This document shows, piece after piece, positions 1 through 9,971 of a DNA stretch of 64,000 nt (positions are counted from its first letter, which is position 1; every line of letters starts with the position of its first letter). The notes beneath the pieces were generated by a model. The model was not told the origin of the DNA, did no database searches, and worked only from the letters and a program-made list of their open reading frames with translations. Source of the DNA: Austropuccinia psidii. Taxonomy: Eukaryota; Basidiomycota; Pucciniomycetes; Pucciniales; Sphaerophragmiaceae. Position numbers and translations under genes: made by a program. The stretch lies in the NCBI GenBank assembly GCA_023105745.1, contig JALGQZ010000009.1, forward strand, positions 42,437,967 through 42,501,966. Reading direction: 5' to 3'.

Positions 1-1724
1 ATAAATATAAAATTATATTAAAAATAAGAAATTAATTATAATTTAAAAATAAAAATACATTAAATTTTGTAAATATAAAATTACATTTATACTTGAAAAA
101 TTTAAGTAAAAATGAAATTTTAACAAAATTGTGAAAAAATAAATAAATTTGGAAAAAAGTAAAATAAAATTTATTATAACTTTTTATCCAATAAATAAAC
201 ATATAAATTTTATTTCACCATTGGATTCCTCATAAAAAATCAGGTGGGGTCACCTCTGAGTGAAATTTTTGTAACTCAACTCTAAATAAGCTTAAATTAA
301 GTTTTTAGTATTTTCAATACAAAAGTTGAAAATCCTCAAAACCTTAATTTAATTCACACCACATGTGGTGTTAACCATCAATTTTTGTGTTAAAATTGAG
401 GTGTTGTGTTTAGTTTAGAAGTTATGAGGAATTAAAGTATTTTCAATTGAATTCAATTGAAATGTCAAAATGTGCGCGTGTATTACATAAGTGAACTTTG
501 ATTTACATATGAGGTGTCAATTATTACTGTATTGTACTGTACAATTGAATTGAATTACATGTGTAAATTATAAGTATAATACATGATGAGGAATTAAAGG
601 AAAAATAAATTGGAAAGATTAAATTTGGGGGGGAAAAGGAACTCCAGCTCTAAGGGGGAGCTAGACCCCCAAAATCCTTGCTGACAGGCGTGGGATGTCA
701 AAATTCACGCAAAAGTTCATCACTTTTGGCCTGGAATTGAGTTACAGGGTCTGTGGACTCAATTGATGATGAGGTTTTGATACCAACTGGGGTAGTTTTA
801 GCTGTTGCCAAGAAGGTAAAACTACCCTTAAGATAAAACAATCATAATAAAAACAGTTTTAACTGGTTTCTACGCCTCTGACACACATTCTGACGTGTTT
901 TGAAGGCTCTAGGCCTGGTATTGCTATAGTAATGGCTGATTTAAGGGTCTAAAATGGCTAAAAATGGCTAAAAATGGCTTAAACCAGCCCTTTTTGGTCT
1001 AAACCAGGGTTCAATGATGCCATAATTGGCTTTTCTGTTGTCAGACTGTTTTTCACGACTGACAAGAGTAAATTTTACTTTTGGAGTAAGAGAATTGATG
1101 GCTATAAAAGAATGTCTTCTTTGCCCCACTTTTCTCTTCATGTTAGAATCTTTTCCTTTTATTAATTAGTTTAAAACTGTTAAACCAATCAATCAAAGAT
1201 TCCAACCACCACTTTTAAATCATTTTAATCCTTTTAACCACGTGAAAAAATTATTATAATCATTGTTTGTAACTCTTATAATCATTTTTACCCCTGAACC
1301 ACCCCAAAAGTGAATTAAAGCATCTTTCATCACTGTTAACTTTGTCACTTTGTTTCCAAATTCACTCTGGTCACTTTTGGGCGTGTTTTCTCTTTAATAT
1401 TCTTTTTAAAGACTTTGTTCTTTAATTAATTGCTTGCAGTTCTTTGCTCAATTAATTCCAATTGAAATTGCTCTTGAAGAAATTTCTTTTGTAGCCTTAA
1501 AATATCTCTTGTAGAGTATTTTTTGGATAAATCTTTATTGTTGGTAAAACAATAAATTTTTATATTATTGTTTTATACTAATGAAGTTATAAACAATAAA
1601 ATTGGCGAGTTTTCTCTTAAAAATAATATTTCATACTATTTTTAACTGAATTTTACCTTATACAAATTTTGAGGACAGGAAAAGTACTTGATTTTTAATC
1701 AAAGTTTCATATCCACACCTTACA
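1..1724 (+). repeat. 5' LTR of family A element (partial)
   Basis: This stretch aligns without gaps to 8248-9971, so it lacks only the first 110 bp of the LTR. It ends in CCTTACA, directly before the primer binding site. It carries a TATA box (1103-1110), a 16-bp perfect palindrome with a CACATGTG core (356-371) and a 22-bp perfect palindrome (441-462). Confidence 0.95.
1103..1110 (+). promoter_or_regulatory. TATA box in 5' LTR
   Basis: TATAAAAG lies about 620 bp before the LTR end and is repeated at 9350-9357 in the 3' LTR. It is the best candidate core promoter for the retrotransposon transcript. Assignment is by consensus only. Confidence 0.5.
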
Positions 1725-1726
1725 TT

Positions 1727-1744
1727 TGGGGGCCCAGCCGTGAT
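1727..1744 (+). promoter_or_regulatory. Primer binding site
   Basis: TGGGGGCCCAGCCGTGAT begins two bases after the LTR end and starts with TGG, the complement of a tRNA CCA tail. The first bases after TGG imply a tRNA with discriminator C and a GC-rich acceptor end; tRNA-Pro is a candidate. The tRNA identity is inferred and should be tested against the host tRNA set. Confidence 0.75.
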
Positions 1745-2192
1745 ATTTTACCTGTGACATATTTTTTACTCTTTTTAAATCTTTTTTCTTATATTGAAAA
1801 ATTTAAAAACATATAAAAAATACTTATAATCCAAAAAAATCCTTAAAAAATAATTTTTTTCATATTATAAGTGAGGCTTATATTTTTATTTCTTTTTTGA
1901 AATAACCTTTTTTACTTAATTAATTGGCTTTTTCATTAATTTTAGTGTCTGACAACGTGGTAAGACAAGAAAACATTGAAACAGCCTCAACAGTAACCAG
2001 CATTATCCCTGCCAGTACTGTTAATTCTGATCATAATAGTACTGTTATTGTGACTCAAAATAACCAACCTGAACCAATATCTTCTGAATTAATTAACTTG
2101 GACATAAGTAATACCCTTCAGAAAGCTAAAAATTTGGCAAATAGTAAGTTTTTGACGTAAAAATACTATTTTAAGCCTTTTTAACCATAATT
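1745..2192 (+). other. Leader of family A element, with a possible 63-nt intron (2144-2206)
   Basis: The frame 1924-2160 is open for 78 codons but has no ATG. A GTAAGTT donor at 2144 and a CAACCAG acceptor ending at 2206 bound a 63-nt segment with a TTTTTAAC branch-like site near 2180. Removing it would join the leader frame to the ORF at 2257-2856 and delete the Gag ATG at 2193. A second AG at 2211 would instead keep the leader in the Gag frame. Splicing is inferred, not shown. Confidence 0.4.
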
Positions 2193-4901
2193 ATGCCTTC
2201 AACCAGGTCAGGAGCCAGCTACAACCCATCAAGCAGCTCCCAAAAAGGTAATAGACGTGATTATGGCAGAGACCAACCAGGTACAGAAGGAAAAGGGTCA
2301 GTTGATGACTTCCAAACAACTAAAATGGGTCATTCTGAAGCTGATAATACCATTTTACCTTCAAAAAGAGCTGACACCGCCACAACAAGCCTCTGTGGAC
2401 ATATACAAAGCCAGCCACAATGCATACAACAATGCACTCCAATTCAAGGAGTACCAGATCCTTGCAGACCTGTGGAAGAATTGCATGAATTCTTACCTGA
2501 CAGTAAGAAAATTCTTGGGCCATCCCAACACTTGCAAATTGCTCAATGGATGGCATCCATTGATGGAGAAGAAAAACATGATGCTTTTGACACTAGAATG
2601 GAGGAAAAACAACCCTCCACCAGCCAAACCAGTGCCAAAAACAGCCCCAGTGGCCAGCAGCAGCAATTCCAACGTGAAAAAGCAGCCACAAACTCCAAAC
2701 AAGGGCAAAGGGAAGGCACCAGCCCCAAAACCTTACAGCCAGGGCTACAGAATCCCAAAGATTCAGCAGGATGCCATGGAAAATGTATTTCAGATGGCCA
2801 GAACCATGATGGAATTACAGAAGAAGGAGGAAGCCAGATTAAGGTTCCAGAAATGATTTCTGACATATTTGATTCCATCCCAGAGTTGTATAATGCTATA
2901 AATGACGTGAAAAAACATCTTTCTGATAAAAATGACACCATTTGTAACAACATTAAAACAAACAACCTGAGTCTGTGCCAAATTAATGAAACACTTATGT
3001 GTTTTGAGAAAGTTTTGAGAACAATTAAAAATTCCAACAATGATAATTCTTCTAATAAAATAAATGAACAATCTGCCATTATTAAAGAATTAACAGATAA
3101 ATATTCTAAATTCAATATTGATGACATAATTGAAACAAGAATTAAACAAGCCATAAATATTATCAAGACAGATAACAAGAAAGTCCTTGATGACATTTCA
3201 AATTCATTTACTGAAGTAAAGACATATACCATTGCCTTGAAAAAGTGTTTTGATGCTTCACAAGAAGAAGTATCAAAATTATCAATGAAATTGAATCAAG
3301 TCACTGCTGATAATACAAGACAGACAGAGTTATGGCAAGAACTGACACACAAAGAAGACATGTATAAAATTGAAGTAATAAATTTAATACAAAGCTTCCA
3401 ACATGAATACAGAAATTCCCAAAGGTGTAGCAACAGTAAAATGAATGACATTGAACAATTACTGAACACCTTACCAAGAATGTCTACACCTCTAAATCAA
3501 AATGAGGGCACAAGAATTTCAAATCCACAAGTATTGGATCCTGATAATTCACGATTAAAAAATGAATTATCCACTTCTTTTCATAACTTGGAACCATCAA
3601 TGGGCCAAGCACTCTTGAAAGAAGTTCCAAAACTTAAAGAATGGCCTCACTTCAGTGGTGGAGGAGAGTATGACCATATGGAATTCATTAGAGGTATTGA
3701 CATGATCAAAGAGGATTTTGAATTACCAGACAGATTGGTAACAGCCAGGTTTAACACCTTGTTTACCAGATCAGCTCACAGATGGTACATCAAAATAAGA
3801 CAAGCACATGGACACCAGAGTTGGACTTGGTGGAAAACCCAAATCATCAACAAATGGGCAAATGATGCTTGGAGGTTTAAAGTTGAAACAGCCTTTGAAT
3901 CTGCCAAATTTAATGCTGATAAAGACAAAGCTTTACCATGGTTTTGCCAACAAAAGGACAGATTAACAGCATTATATCCTGACATGTCAGAATTTATGAT
4001 CCATAGAAAAATTCTGAGACAATGTGGAGGTGACTTAGAGCATGCTGTCAAAAGCAGGACTACTGAACAATCTTCAGCAGAGGATATTATCAATATACTA
4101 GAAGAAGTAACCACCAGAACCAAAATTGGTTCTAGTAGGGTGAATCTGAAAACAAGGTTTAATACACCTTGGAAAGATTCTGTGGACAAAAACCCCAAAG
4201 AAAATTCTAGTAATATTAAATATAAATCTGCAGATACAGTCAGAAAATGCCATATTTGCCAAAGCACCACCCATTTAGCCAATACATGTCCAAAAAGGGG
4301 GAAAATCAATGAAATTGACATTGAAAAAGAACCAGATGTTGAAAAGGAAGACATAATTGAAGACAATTCAGATGATAAGTCATCCATATTCTCTGAATCT
4401 TCAAAAGATATAGAAAATATCAATGCCACTTTTGACATCATGGAATCTTATTCCCACTTACCACAATTGAGCAATGGTCAAGTTGATTTATCAAAAGTTC
4501 AAGATGCACAACTTATGAAGACAAAACCAAACAGAGGAAAAGGTTATACAGCTGGTAACTCCTGTATAACAGAAGTGGTGATTGACAACAAACCCACCAA
4601 ACTTTTGCTTGACCCAGGAGCCTTCTGCTCTTGTGTTGGAAAATCTTTTCTTAAGACTTGTGTACCAAATTTTGAAGACCAATTGTTACCAATTGATGGT
4701 ATAAAATTCAACAGTGCAAGTAACCCAATGAAAGCATTAGGAATCTTTGAGACCAATGTCATATTCCCACACATAAATGGGAATTTAAGGATCACAGTTG
4801 AATTTGTTGTTATGGAAAATTGCTCTAGTACCCATTTTATATTGGGAAATGACTATTTAATCATGTATGGGATAGATTTACATAATAACAAAGACAGATA
4901 A
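2193..4901 (+). CDS. Gag-protease part of Gag-Pol (family A)
   Basis: This 902-codon frame starts at ATG 2193. The first 220 residues are polar and low complexity. Residues about 225-440 look helical and coiled-coil-like. Residues about 490-625 form the retrotransposon Gag domain, rich in Trp, with a KWAND motif. A CCHC zinc knuckle (C-x2-C-x4-H-x4-C) is encoded at 4248-4289. The aspartic protease follows; its active-site triplet at codons 807-809 (4611-4619) is Asp-Pro-Gly instead of Asp-Thr/Ser-Gly, while flap-side residues ending in ILGNDYL are normal. The frame stops at TAA 4899-4901, where the two sibling copies in this window (near 11878 and 28160) have a Tyr codon. The same frame resumes at once and runs to 8114, so Gag and Pol were one ORF. 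Confidence 0.9.
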   Translation: MPSTRSGASYNPSSSSQKGNRRDYGRDQPGTEGKGSVDDFQTTKMGHSEADNTILPSKRADTATTSLCGHIQSQPQCIQQCTPIQGVPDPCRPVEELHEFLPDSKKILGPSQHLQIAQWMASIDGEEKHDAFDTRMEEKQPSTSQTSAKNSPSGQQQQFQREKAATNSKQGQREGTSPKTLQPGLQNPKDSAGCHGKCISDGQNHDGITEEGGSQIKVPEMISDIFDSIPELYNAINDVKKHLSDKNDTICNNIKTNNLSLCQINETLMCFEKVLRTIKNSNNDNSSNKINEQSAIIKELTDKYSKFNIDDIIETRIKQAINIIKTDNKKVLDDISNSFTEVKTYTIALKKCFDASQEEVSKLSMKLNQVTADNTRQTELWQELTHKEDMYKIEVINLIQSFQHEYRNSQRCSNSKMNDIEQLLNTLPRMSTPLNQNEGTRISNPQVLDPDNSRLKNELSTSFHNLEPSMGQALLKEVPKLKEWPHFSGGGEYDHMEFIRGIDMIKEDFELPDRLVTARFNTLFTRSAHRWYIKIRQAHGHQSWTWWKTQIINKWANDAWRFKVETAFESAKFNADKDKALPWFCQQKDRLTALYPDMSEFMIHRKILRQCGGDLEHAVKSRTTEQSSAEDIINILEEVTTRTKIGSSRVNLKTRFNTPWKDSVDKNPKENSSNIKYKSADTVRKCHICQSTTHLANTCPKRGKINEIDIEKEPDVEKEDIIEDNSDDKSSIFSESSKDIENINATFDIMESYSHLPQLSNGQVDLSKVQDAQLMKTKPNRGKGYTAGNSCITEVVIDNKPTKLLLDPGAFCSCVGKSFLKTCVPNFEDQLLPIDGIKFNSASNPMKALGIFETNVIFPHINGNLRITVEFVVMENCSSTHFILGNDYLIMYGIDLHNNKDR
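2257..2856 (+). CDS. Overprinted 199-codon ORF inside the Gag N-terminus
   Basis: This ORF lies in the +1 frame relative to Gag and overlaps it fully. The first ATG is at 2263. Its product has a compact helical first half with many aromatic residues (for example KFLGHPNTCKLLNGWHPLMEKK), then a basic Pro/Ala/Lys linker, then an amphipathic C-terminal helix ending in charged residues. It looks more like a folded protein than the low-complexity Gag frame over the same bases. A candidate spliced leader would fuse it to the open leader frame upstream. It could be a Gag-like accessory protein, an older Gag N-terminus, or a chance ORF. No function is assigned. Confidence 0.5.
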   Translation: MIMAETNQVQKEKGQLMTSKQLKWVILKLIIPFYLQKELTPPQQASVDIYKASHNAYNNALQFKEYQILADLWKNCMNSYLTVRKFLGHPNTCKLLNGWHPLMEKKNMMLLTLEWRKNNPPPAKPVPKTAPVASSSNSNVKKQPQTPNKGKGKAPAPKPYSQGYRIPKIQQDAMENVFQMARTMMELQKKEEARLRFQK

Positions 4902-7900
4902 TTTACAATTGGAGACAATAAGCGCCAGAAATTTGCCTTTTTACCCTTTAAAAGACAAATTACAGTAAACAAAGTATCACCAGTCAACTTAGAGTTAGAG
5001 AAATTCAAGTCTGAACAGTTAAATGAGGCTGAAATAAGCCTTCATCTGACTGATAAGCAAGAAAATGAACTTTCTTCCCTTTTGTATGACCACAGAGGAG
5101 CATTTGCTACAGACAAAGAACCCCTGGGAGCAATTATTGGTCATGAATTTGACATCATTCTTAACATTGAGAGACCTTATCCACCACTCTTAAGAAGACC
5201 TGCTTATCCAGCAAGTCCAAAATCAAGAGAAGCTCTAGAAATTCATATCAAAGAACTTCTAGACCTTGGTGTAATAAGAAAAGTAGGCCACAATGAGGAA
5301 GTAGAAATAACTACACCAGTCATAGTGGCGTGGCATAATGGAAAATCCAGAATGGTTGGGGACTTTAGAGCTCTGAACACTTACACTGTTCCAGACAGAT
5401 ACCCAATACCAAAAATCCAAATTGCCCTTACTCAAATATCTCAAGCAGTTTATATAACCACTATGGATGCCCTTAAAGGATTCCATCAAAATGTAGTAAC
5501 ACCAAGAGCAAGAAAATACTTGAGAATTATTGTTCATTGTGGATTGTATGAATACTTAAGGATGCCCTTTGGTATCAAAAATGCACCTTCACACTTCCAA
5601 AGAATGATGAATGAAATCTTCCCTGAAGAACTCTCAGAGGGATGGTTAATCATTTACATTGATGACATTATTATCTGTTCAAAGACTTGGGAGGAGCACA
5701 TGTACAGATTATCAAGAGTTTTGACAAAAATCCAATCAGTAAACATGAAAATCTCCTTGAAGAAATGTCATTTTGGATTTAAAGAACTTAAGGCACTAGG
5801 ACATATTGTATCTGGTTTGTCCGTTGGAATTGATAAAAACAAAGTTGCAGCAGTATTGTTAAAACCCATGCCTCAGAATAAGAAGGAAATTCAGTCATTC
5901 TTAGGTTTTGCAGGATATTACAGGCAACACATTAAAGACTTTGCATCCATAGCAAGACCACTTTATAAGTTGTGTGACAAAGACACAGTATTTGAGATGA
6001 CTGTTGACAGAGTCAAAGCTTTTGAGTCTCTAAGAGAAGCATTGACCACTGCTCCACTCTTACTGATGCCAGACTTTAAATTGCCTTTCAAACTGTATAT
6101 TGATGCATCAGGGGATGGACTAGGTGCTGCACTTCACCAAGTTCAGATCATAAATGACAAACCTGTAGAAGGACCAATATGTTTCATATCCAGGCAAATC
6201 AAACCAACTGAAGCCAGATATGGAGCAAGTCAAATGGAATGTCTATGCCTTGTCTGGGCCTTAGAGAAATTGAACTATTTCTTAGAGGGATGTGTTTTTG
6301 AAGTAATAACAGATTGTACAGCTGTGAAATCACTTTTGAACATGAAAACACCTAACAGACACATGCTCAGATGGCAAATAGCCATACAAGAATACAGAGG
6401 CAATATGACTATTGTTCATAAGGATGGGAATATTCATAAGAATGCAGATGGACTAAGCAGATGGCCATTACCAAATAACATTGATAATCCTGCTTATGTT
6501 CCAGAAGAAGCTTCACCACAAATTCCAATAGAAGGAATAAGTGTTACAGACTTGAACACCACCTTCTTTGAAGAAGTCAGAAATAGTTACACTCAAGATA
6601 AGAATTGTAGCATCTTATGCCAATTACTTAACAAAGACTGTAAAGACAACTCTCTAATACATGCCTTGGATGAAGTATGGAGAAAATCTTATAATGAAGG
6701 GAGATTTCACCTACTGGATGGTATAATTTACCACAGAACCAAGCACACATGTATCATGACAGTTGTAGACAGGTCATTAATCAATCTTGTACTGAAAGAA
6801 TGCCATGATAGTCCCTTTTCAGGACATCTTTCTGAGGACAGAACAAGAGAGAAAGTAAAGACCTGCATATGGTGGCCAATGTGGCAAAAAGATGTTGCAG
6901 AATATTGCAAAACCTGTGACAGATGCCAAAAGGCAAATAAATCCACTGGCAAAAGACTTGGAAATATGATGAAAATCCAAGAACCAAACAGACCTTGGGA
7001 AATTGTCCATATGGATTGGGTAACTGGCCTACCACCAGGAGGTGACAGGAGCTATAATGCTTGCCTAGTAATTGTGGACAGATTCAGTAAAACTCCAATC
7101 TTTTTACCATGTCACAAAGATGATACAGCCATGGATACAGCTCTTCTGATATGGAATAGAGTAGTGTCATGGACTGGGATATTTACAAATATCATCAGTG
7201 ATAGAGATCCCAAATTCACTTCAGCTCTATGGACAAATCTTCACCAATTATTTGGCACAAAACTGTCTTTCTCTACAGCCTACCACCCACAAACTGATGG
7301 TCTGGCTGAAAGAATGATCCAAACCTTAGAGGACATGGTGAGAAGATTTTGTGCATATGGCCTTGAATTCAAAGATTGTGATGGATTTACCCATGATTGG
7401 TGTACTCTGTTACCAGCACTGGAATTAGCATATAAAACATCAATCCATTCCAGTACCAATCAGACTCCTGCTATTCTAGAAAAAGGATGGAACCCCAAGT
7501 TACCCCAAGATTCCTTGAGGAAAGACTTAATTGAAATACATCCCACAGCTGCTAGCTTCAAAGGAATGCTAGACAAAGCTAGAAAGCATGCAGTGAGATG
7601 CATGGAGGACTCTTTTGCATATGCTAAAGACAAATGGGATAAATCTCATGCAACTCCAGATTTCAAAGTGGGGGACCTAGTTCTTGTATCCACCACTAAC
7701 TTCAATAAAATCAAAGGATGTAAAAAGTTAAAAGACTCCTTTGCAGGACCTTTTGTGATTAAGGCCCTCCATGGAGAAAATGCTGTTGAAGTAGAGTTAT
7801 CTGAAGAACTTAGCAATAAGCACCCTACATTTCCAGTAAGCTTGATAAAGCCATACAAATCTAGTGATGCTGAGAAATTTCCCTTGAGGAATAAGATTCC

Positions 7901-8114
7901 CCAAGTTATACCTCCTATTGAGACATCTGGTACTAAGAAAATAACCAAAGTTCTTAAAGAAAGGAAATTAAGAACCAAGAAAGTAAGGGAATACCTTGTT
8001 AGGTACAGTGACCCAACTTGTGAAGATGAATGGTTAGAAGAGAAAGATATACCAGAAGCCACCAAACTCCTGAGGAGATTCAGACACACTAGAAACACCA
8101 ATATTACAAAGTAA
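4902..8114 (+). CDS. Pol of family A: RT, RNase H, integrase, chromodomain
   Basis: The frame is continuous with Gag apart from the TAA at 4899. Reverse transcriptase spans about 5230-5800 and has MDALKGFHQ and the catalytic YIDD at 5655-5666. RNase H spans about 6085-6450, with its acidic residues in LYIDASGDG and [10 protein letters not shown] and a conserved HKNADGLSR. Integrase starts with an HHCC zinc domain (about 6800-6935); the catalytic Asp, Asp and Glu are at 7014-7016, 7200-7202 and 7308-7310. A chromodomain-like C-terminus (about 7950-8080, with EYLVRYSDP and EDEWL) suggests chromatin-targeted integration. All key residues are present, so this part could encode active enzymes. After the nonsense codon it has no ATG close to the RT start, so translation would need readthrough or reinitiation. 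Confidence 0.92.
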   Translation, partial: FTIGDNKRQKFAFLPFKRQITVNKVSPVNLELEKFKSEQLNEAEISLHLTDKQENELSSLLYDHRGAFATDKEPLGAIIGHEFDIILNIERPYPPLLRRPAYPASPKSREALEIHIKELLDLGVIRKVGHNEEVEITTPVIVAWHNGKSRMVGDFRALNTYTVPDRYPIPKIQIALTQISQAVYITTMDALKGFHQNVVTPRARKYLRIIVHCGLYEYLRMPFGIKNAPSHFQRMMNEIFPEELSEGWLIIYIDDIIICSKTWEEHMYRLSRVLTKIQSVNMKISLKKCHFGFKELKALGHIVSGLSVGIDKNKVAAVLLKPMPQNKKEIQSFLGFAGYYRQHIKDFASIARPLYKLCDKDTVFEMTVDRVKAFESLREALTTAPLLLMPDFKLPFKLYIDASGDGLGAALHQVQIINDKPVEGPICFISRQIKPTEARYGASQMECLCLVWALEKLNYFLEGCVFEVITDCTAVKSLLNMKTPNRHMLRWQIAIQEYRGNMTIVHKDGNIHKNADGLSRWPLPNNIDNPAYVPEEASPQIPIEGISVTDLNTTFFEEVRNSYTQDKNCSILCQLLNKDCKDNSLIHALDEVWRKSYNEGRFHLLDGIIYHRTKHTCIMTVVDRSLINLVLKECHDSPFSGHLSEDRTREKVKTCIWWPMWQKDVAEYCKTCDRCQKANKSTGKRLGNMMKIQEPNRPWEIVHMDWVTGLPPGGDRSYNACLVIVDRFSKTPIFLPCHKDDTAMDTALLIWNRVVSWTGIFTNIISDRDPKFTSALWTNLHQLFGTKLSFSTAYHPQTDGLAERMIQTLEDMVRRFCAYGLEFKDCDGFTHDWCTLLPALELAYKTSIHSSTNQTPAILEKGWNPKLPQDSLRKDLIEIHPTAASFKGMLDKARKHAVRCMEDSFAYAKDKWDKSHATPDFKVGDLVLVSTTNFNKIKGCKKLKDSFAGPFVIKALHGENAVEVELSEELSNKHPTFPVSLIKPYKSSDAEKFPLRNKIPQVIPPIETSGTKKITKVLKERKLRTKKVREYLVRYSDPTCEDEWLEEKDIPEATKLLRRFRHTRNTNITK

Positions 8115-8125
8115 TATTCTTTTTT

Positions 8126-8137
8126 AGGGGGAGGGAA
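8126..8137 (+). promoter_or_regulatory. Polypurine tract of family A
   Basis: AGGGGGAGGGAA sits directly before the 3' LTR start TGTGAGCC and after a T-run. This is the usual place for second-strand priming. Confidence 0.85.
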
Positions 8138-9971
8138 TGTGAGCCTTAGAGGTAATTTCATATACCCAAAAGACCACAAATATAAAAAATAACATATTAA
8201 TATAAATAAAATAAATTTATTTATATTATTAAAATAAAAATCACAATATAAATATAAAATTATATTAAAAATAAAAAATTAATTACAATTTAAAAATAAA
8301 AATACATTAAATTTTGTAAGTATAAAATTACATTTATACTTGAAAAAATTAAGGAAAAATGAAATTTTAACAAAATTGTGAAAAAATAAATAAATTTGGA
8401 AAAAGGTTAAATAAAAATTATTATAACTTTTTATCCAATAAATAAACATATAAAAATTATTTCACCATTGGATTCCTCATAAAAAATCAGGTGGGGTCAC
8501 CTCTGAGTGAAATTTTTGTAACTCAACTCTAAATAAGCTTAAATTAAGTTTTTAGTATTTTCAATACAAAAGTTGAAAATCCTCAAAACCTTAATTTAAT
8601 TCACACCACATGTGGTGTTAACCATCAATTTTTGTGTTAAAATTGAGGTGTTGTGTTTAGTTTAGAAGTTATGAGGAATTAAAGTATTTTCAATTGAATT
8701 CAATTGAAATGTCAAAATGTGCGCGTGTATTACATAAGTGAGCTTTGATTTACATATGAGGTGTCAATTATTACTGTATTGTACTGTACAATTGAATTGA
8801 ATTACATGTGTAAATTATAAGTATAATACATGATGAGGAATTAAAGGAAAAATAAATTGGAAAGATTAAATTTGGGGGGGAAAAGGAACTCCAGCTCTAA
8901 GGGGGAGCTAGACCCCCAAAATCCTTGCTGACAGGCGTGGGATGTCAAAATTCACGCAAAAGTTCATCACTTTTGGCCTGGAATTGAGTTACAGGGTCTG
9001 TGGACTCAATTGATGATGAGGTTTTGATACCAACTGGGGTAGTTTTAGCTGTTGCCAAGAAGGTAAAACTACCCTTAAGATAAAACAATCATAATAAAAA
9101 CAGTTTTAACTGGTTTCTACGCCTCTGACACACATTCTGACGTGTTTTGAAGGCTCTAGGCCTGGTATTGCTATAGTAATGGCTGATTTAAGGGTCTAAA
9201 ATGGCTAAAAATGGCTAAAAATGGCTTAAACCAGCCCTTTTTGGTCTAAACCAGGGTTCAATGATGCCATAATTGGCTTTTCTGTTGTCAGACTGTTTTT
9301 CACGACTGACAAGAGTAAATTTTACTTTTGGAGTAAGAGAATTGATGGCTATAAAAGAATGTCTTCTTTGCCCCACTTTTCTCTTCATGTTAGAATCTTT
9401 TCCTTTTATTAATTAGTTTAAAACTGTTAAACCAATCAATCAAAGATTCCAACCACCACTTTTAAATCATTTTAATCCTTTTAACCACGTGAAAAAATCA
9501 TTATAATCATTGTTTGTAACTCTTATAATCATTTTTACCCCTGAACCACCCCAAAAGTGAATTAAAGCATCTTTCATCACTGTTAACTTTGTCACTTTGT
9601 TTCCAAATTCACTCTGGTCACTTTTGGGCGTGTTTTCTCTTTAATATTCTTTTTAAAGACTTTGTTCTTTAATTAATTGCTTGCAGTTCTTTGCTCAATT
9701 AATTCCAATTGAAATTGCTCTTGAAGAAATTTCTTTTGTAGCCTTAAAATATCTCTTGTAGAGTATTTTTTGGATAAATCTTTATTGTTGGTAAAACAAT
9801 AAATTTTTATATTATTGTTTTATACTAATAAAGTTATAAACAATAAAATTGGCGAGTTTTCTCTTAAAAATAATATTTCATACTATTTTTAACTGAATTT
9901 TACCTTATACAAATTTTGAGGACAGGAAAAGTACTTGATTTTTAATCAAAGTTTCATATCCACACCTTACA
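8138..9971 (+). repeat. 3' LTR of family A element, 1834 bp
   Basis: The LTR begins TGTGAGCCTTAG and ends CCTTACA. It matches 1-1724 with about 13 base differences, 10 of them within the first 225 aligned bases. It holds the same TATA box (9350-9357) and palindromes (8603-8618 and 8688-8709) as the 5' LTR. At over 1.8 kb it is long for a fungal Gypsy LTR. Confidence 0.95.

Larger units (their letters stand above)
1..9971 (+). mobile_element. Ty3/Gypsy chromovirus, family A, near-complete (5' end cut by window edge)
   Basis: The element has, in order, 5' LTR (1-1724, first 110 bp outside the window), primer binding site (1727-1744), leader, Gag-Pol frame (2193-8114), polypurine tract (8126-8137) and 3' LTR (8138-9971). 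Domain order protease, RT, RNase H, integrase, chromodomain is that of Ty3/Gypsy chromoviruses. By eye the LTRs differ at about 13 of 1724 aligned positions with no net length change, so the insertion is recent. The base run AAAAG at 9972-9976 is the expected right half of a 5-bp target duplication; the left half is outside the window. The element is inserted in an LTR of family D. Confidence 0.95.

Noticed and set aside
2543..3232. 229-codon minus-strand ORF opposite Gag
   Set aside because: It is antisense to a clear Gag frame, rich in Leu/Phe/Ser as expected of a shadow, with no motif.
4899..5081. Programmed stop-codon readthrough between protease and RT
   Set aside because: The two sibling copies in the window have Tyr at this codon, so a point mutation is the simpler reading.
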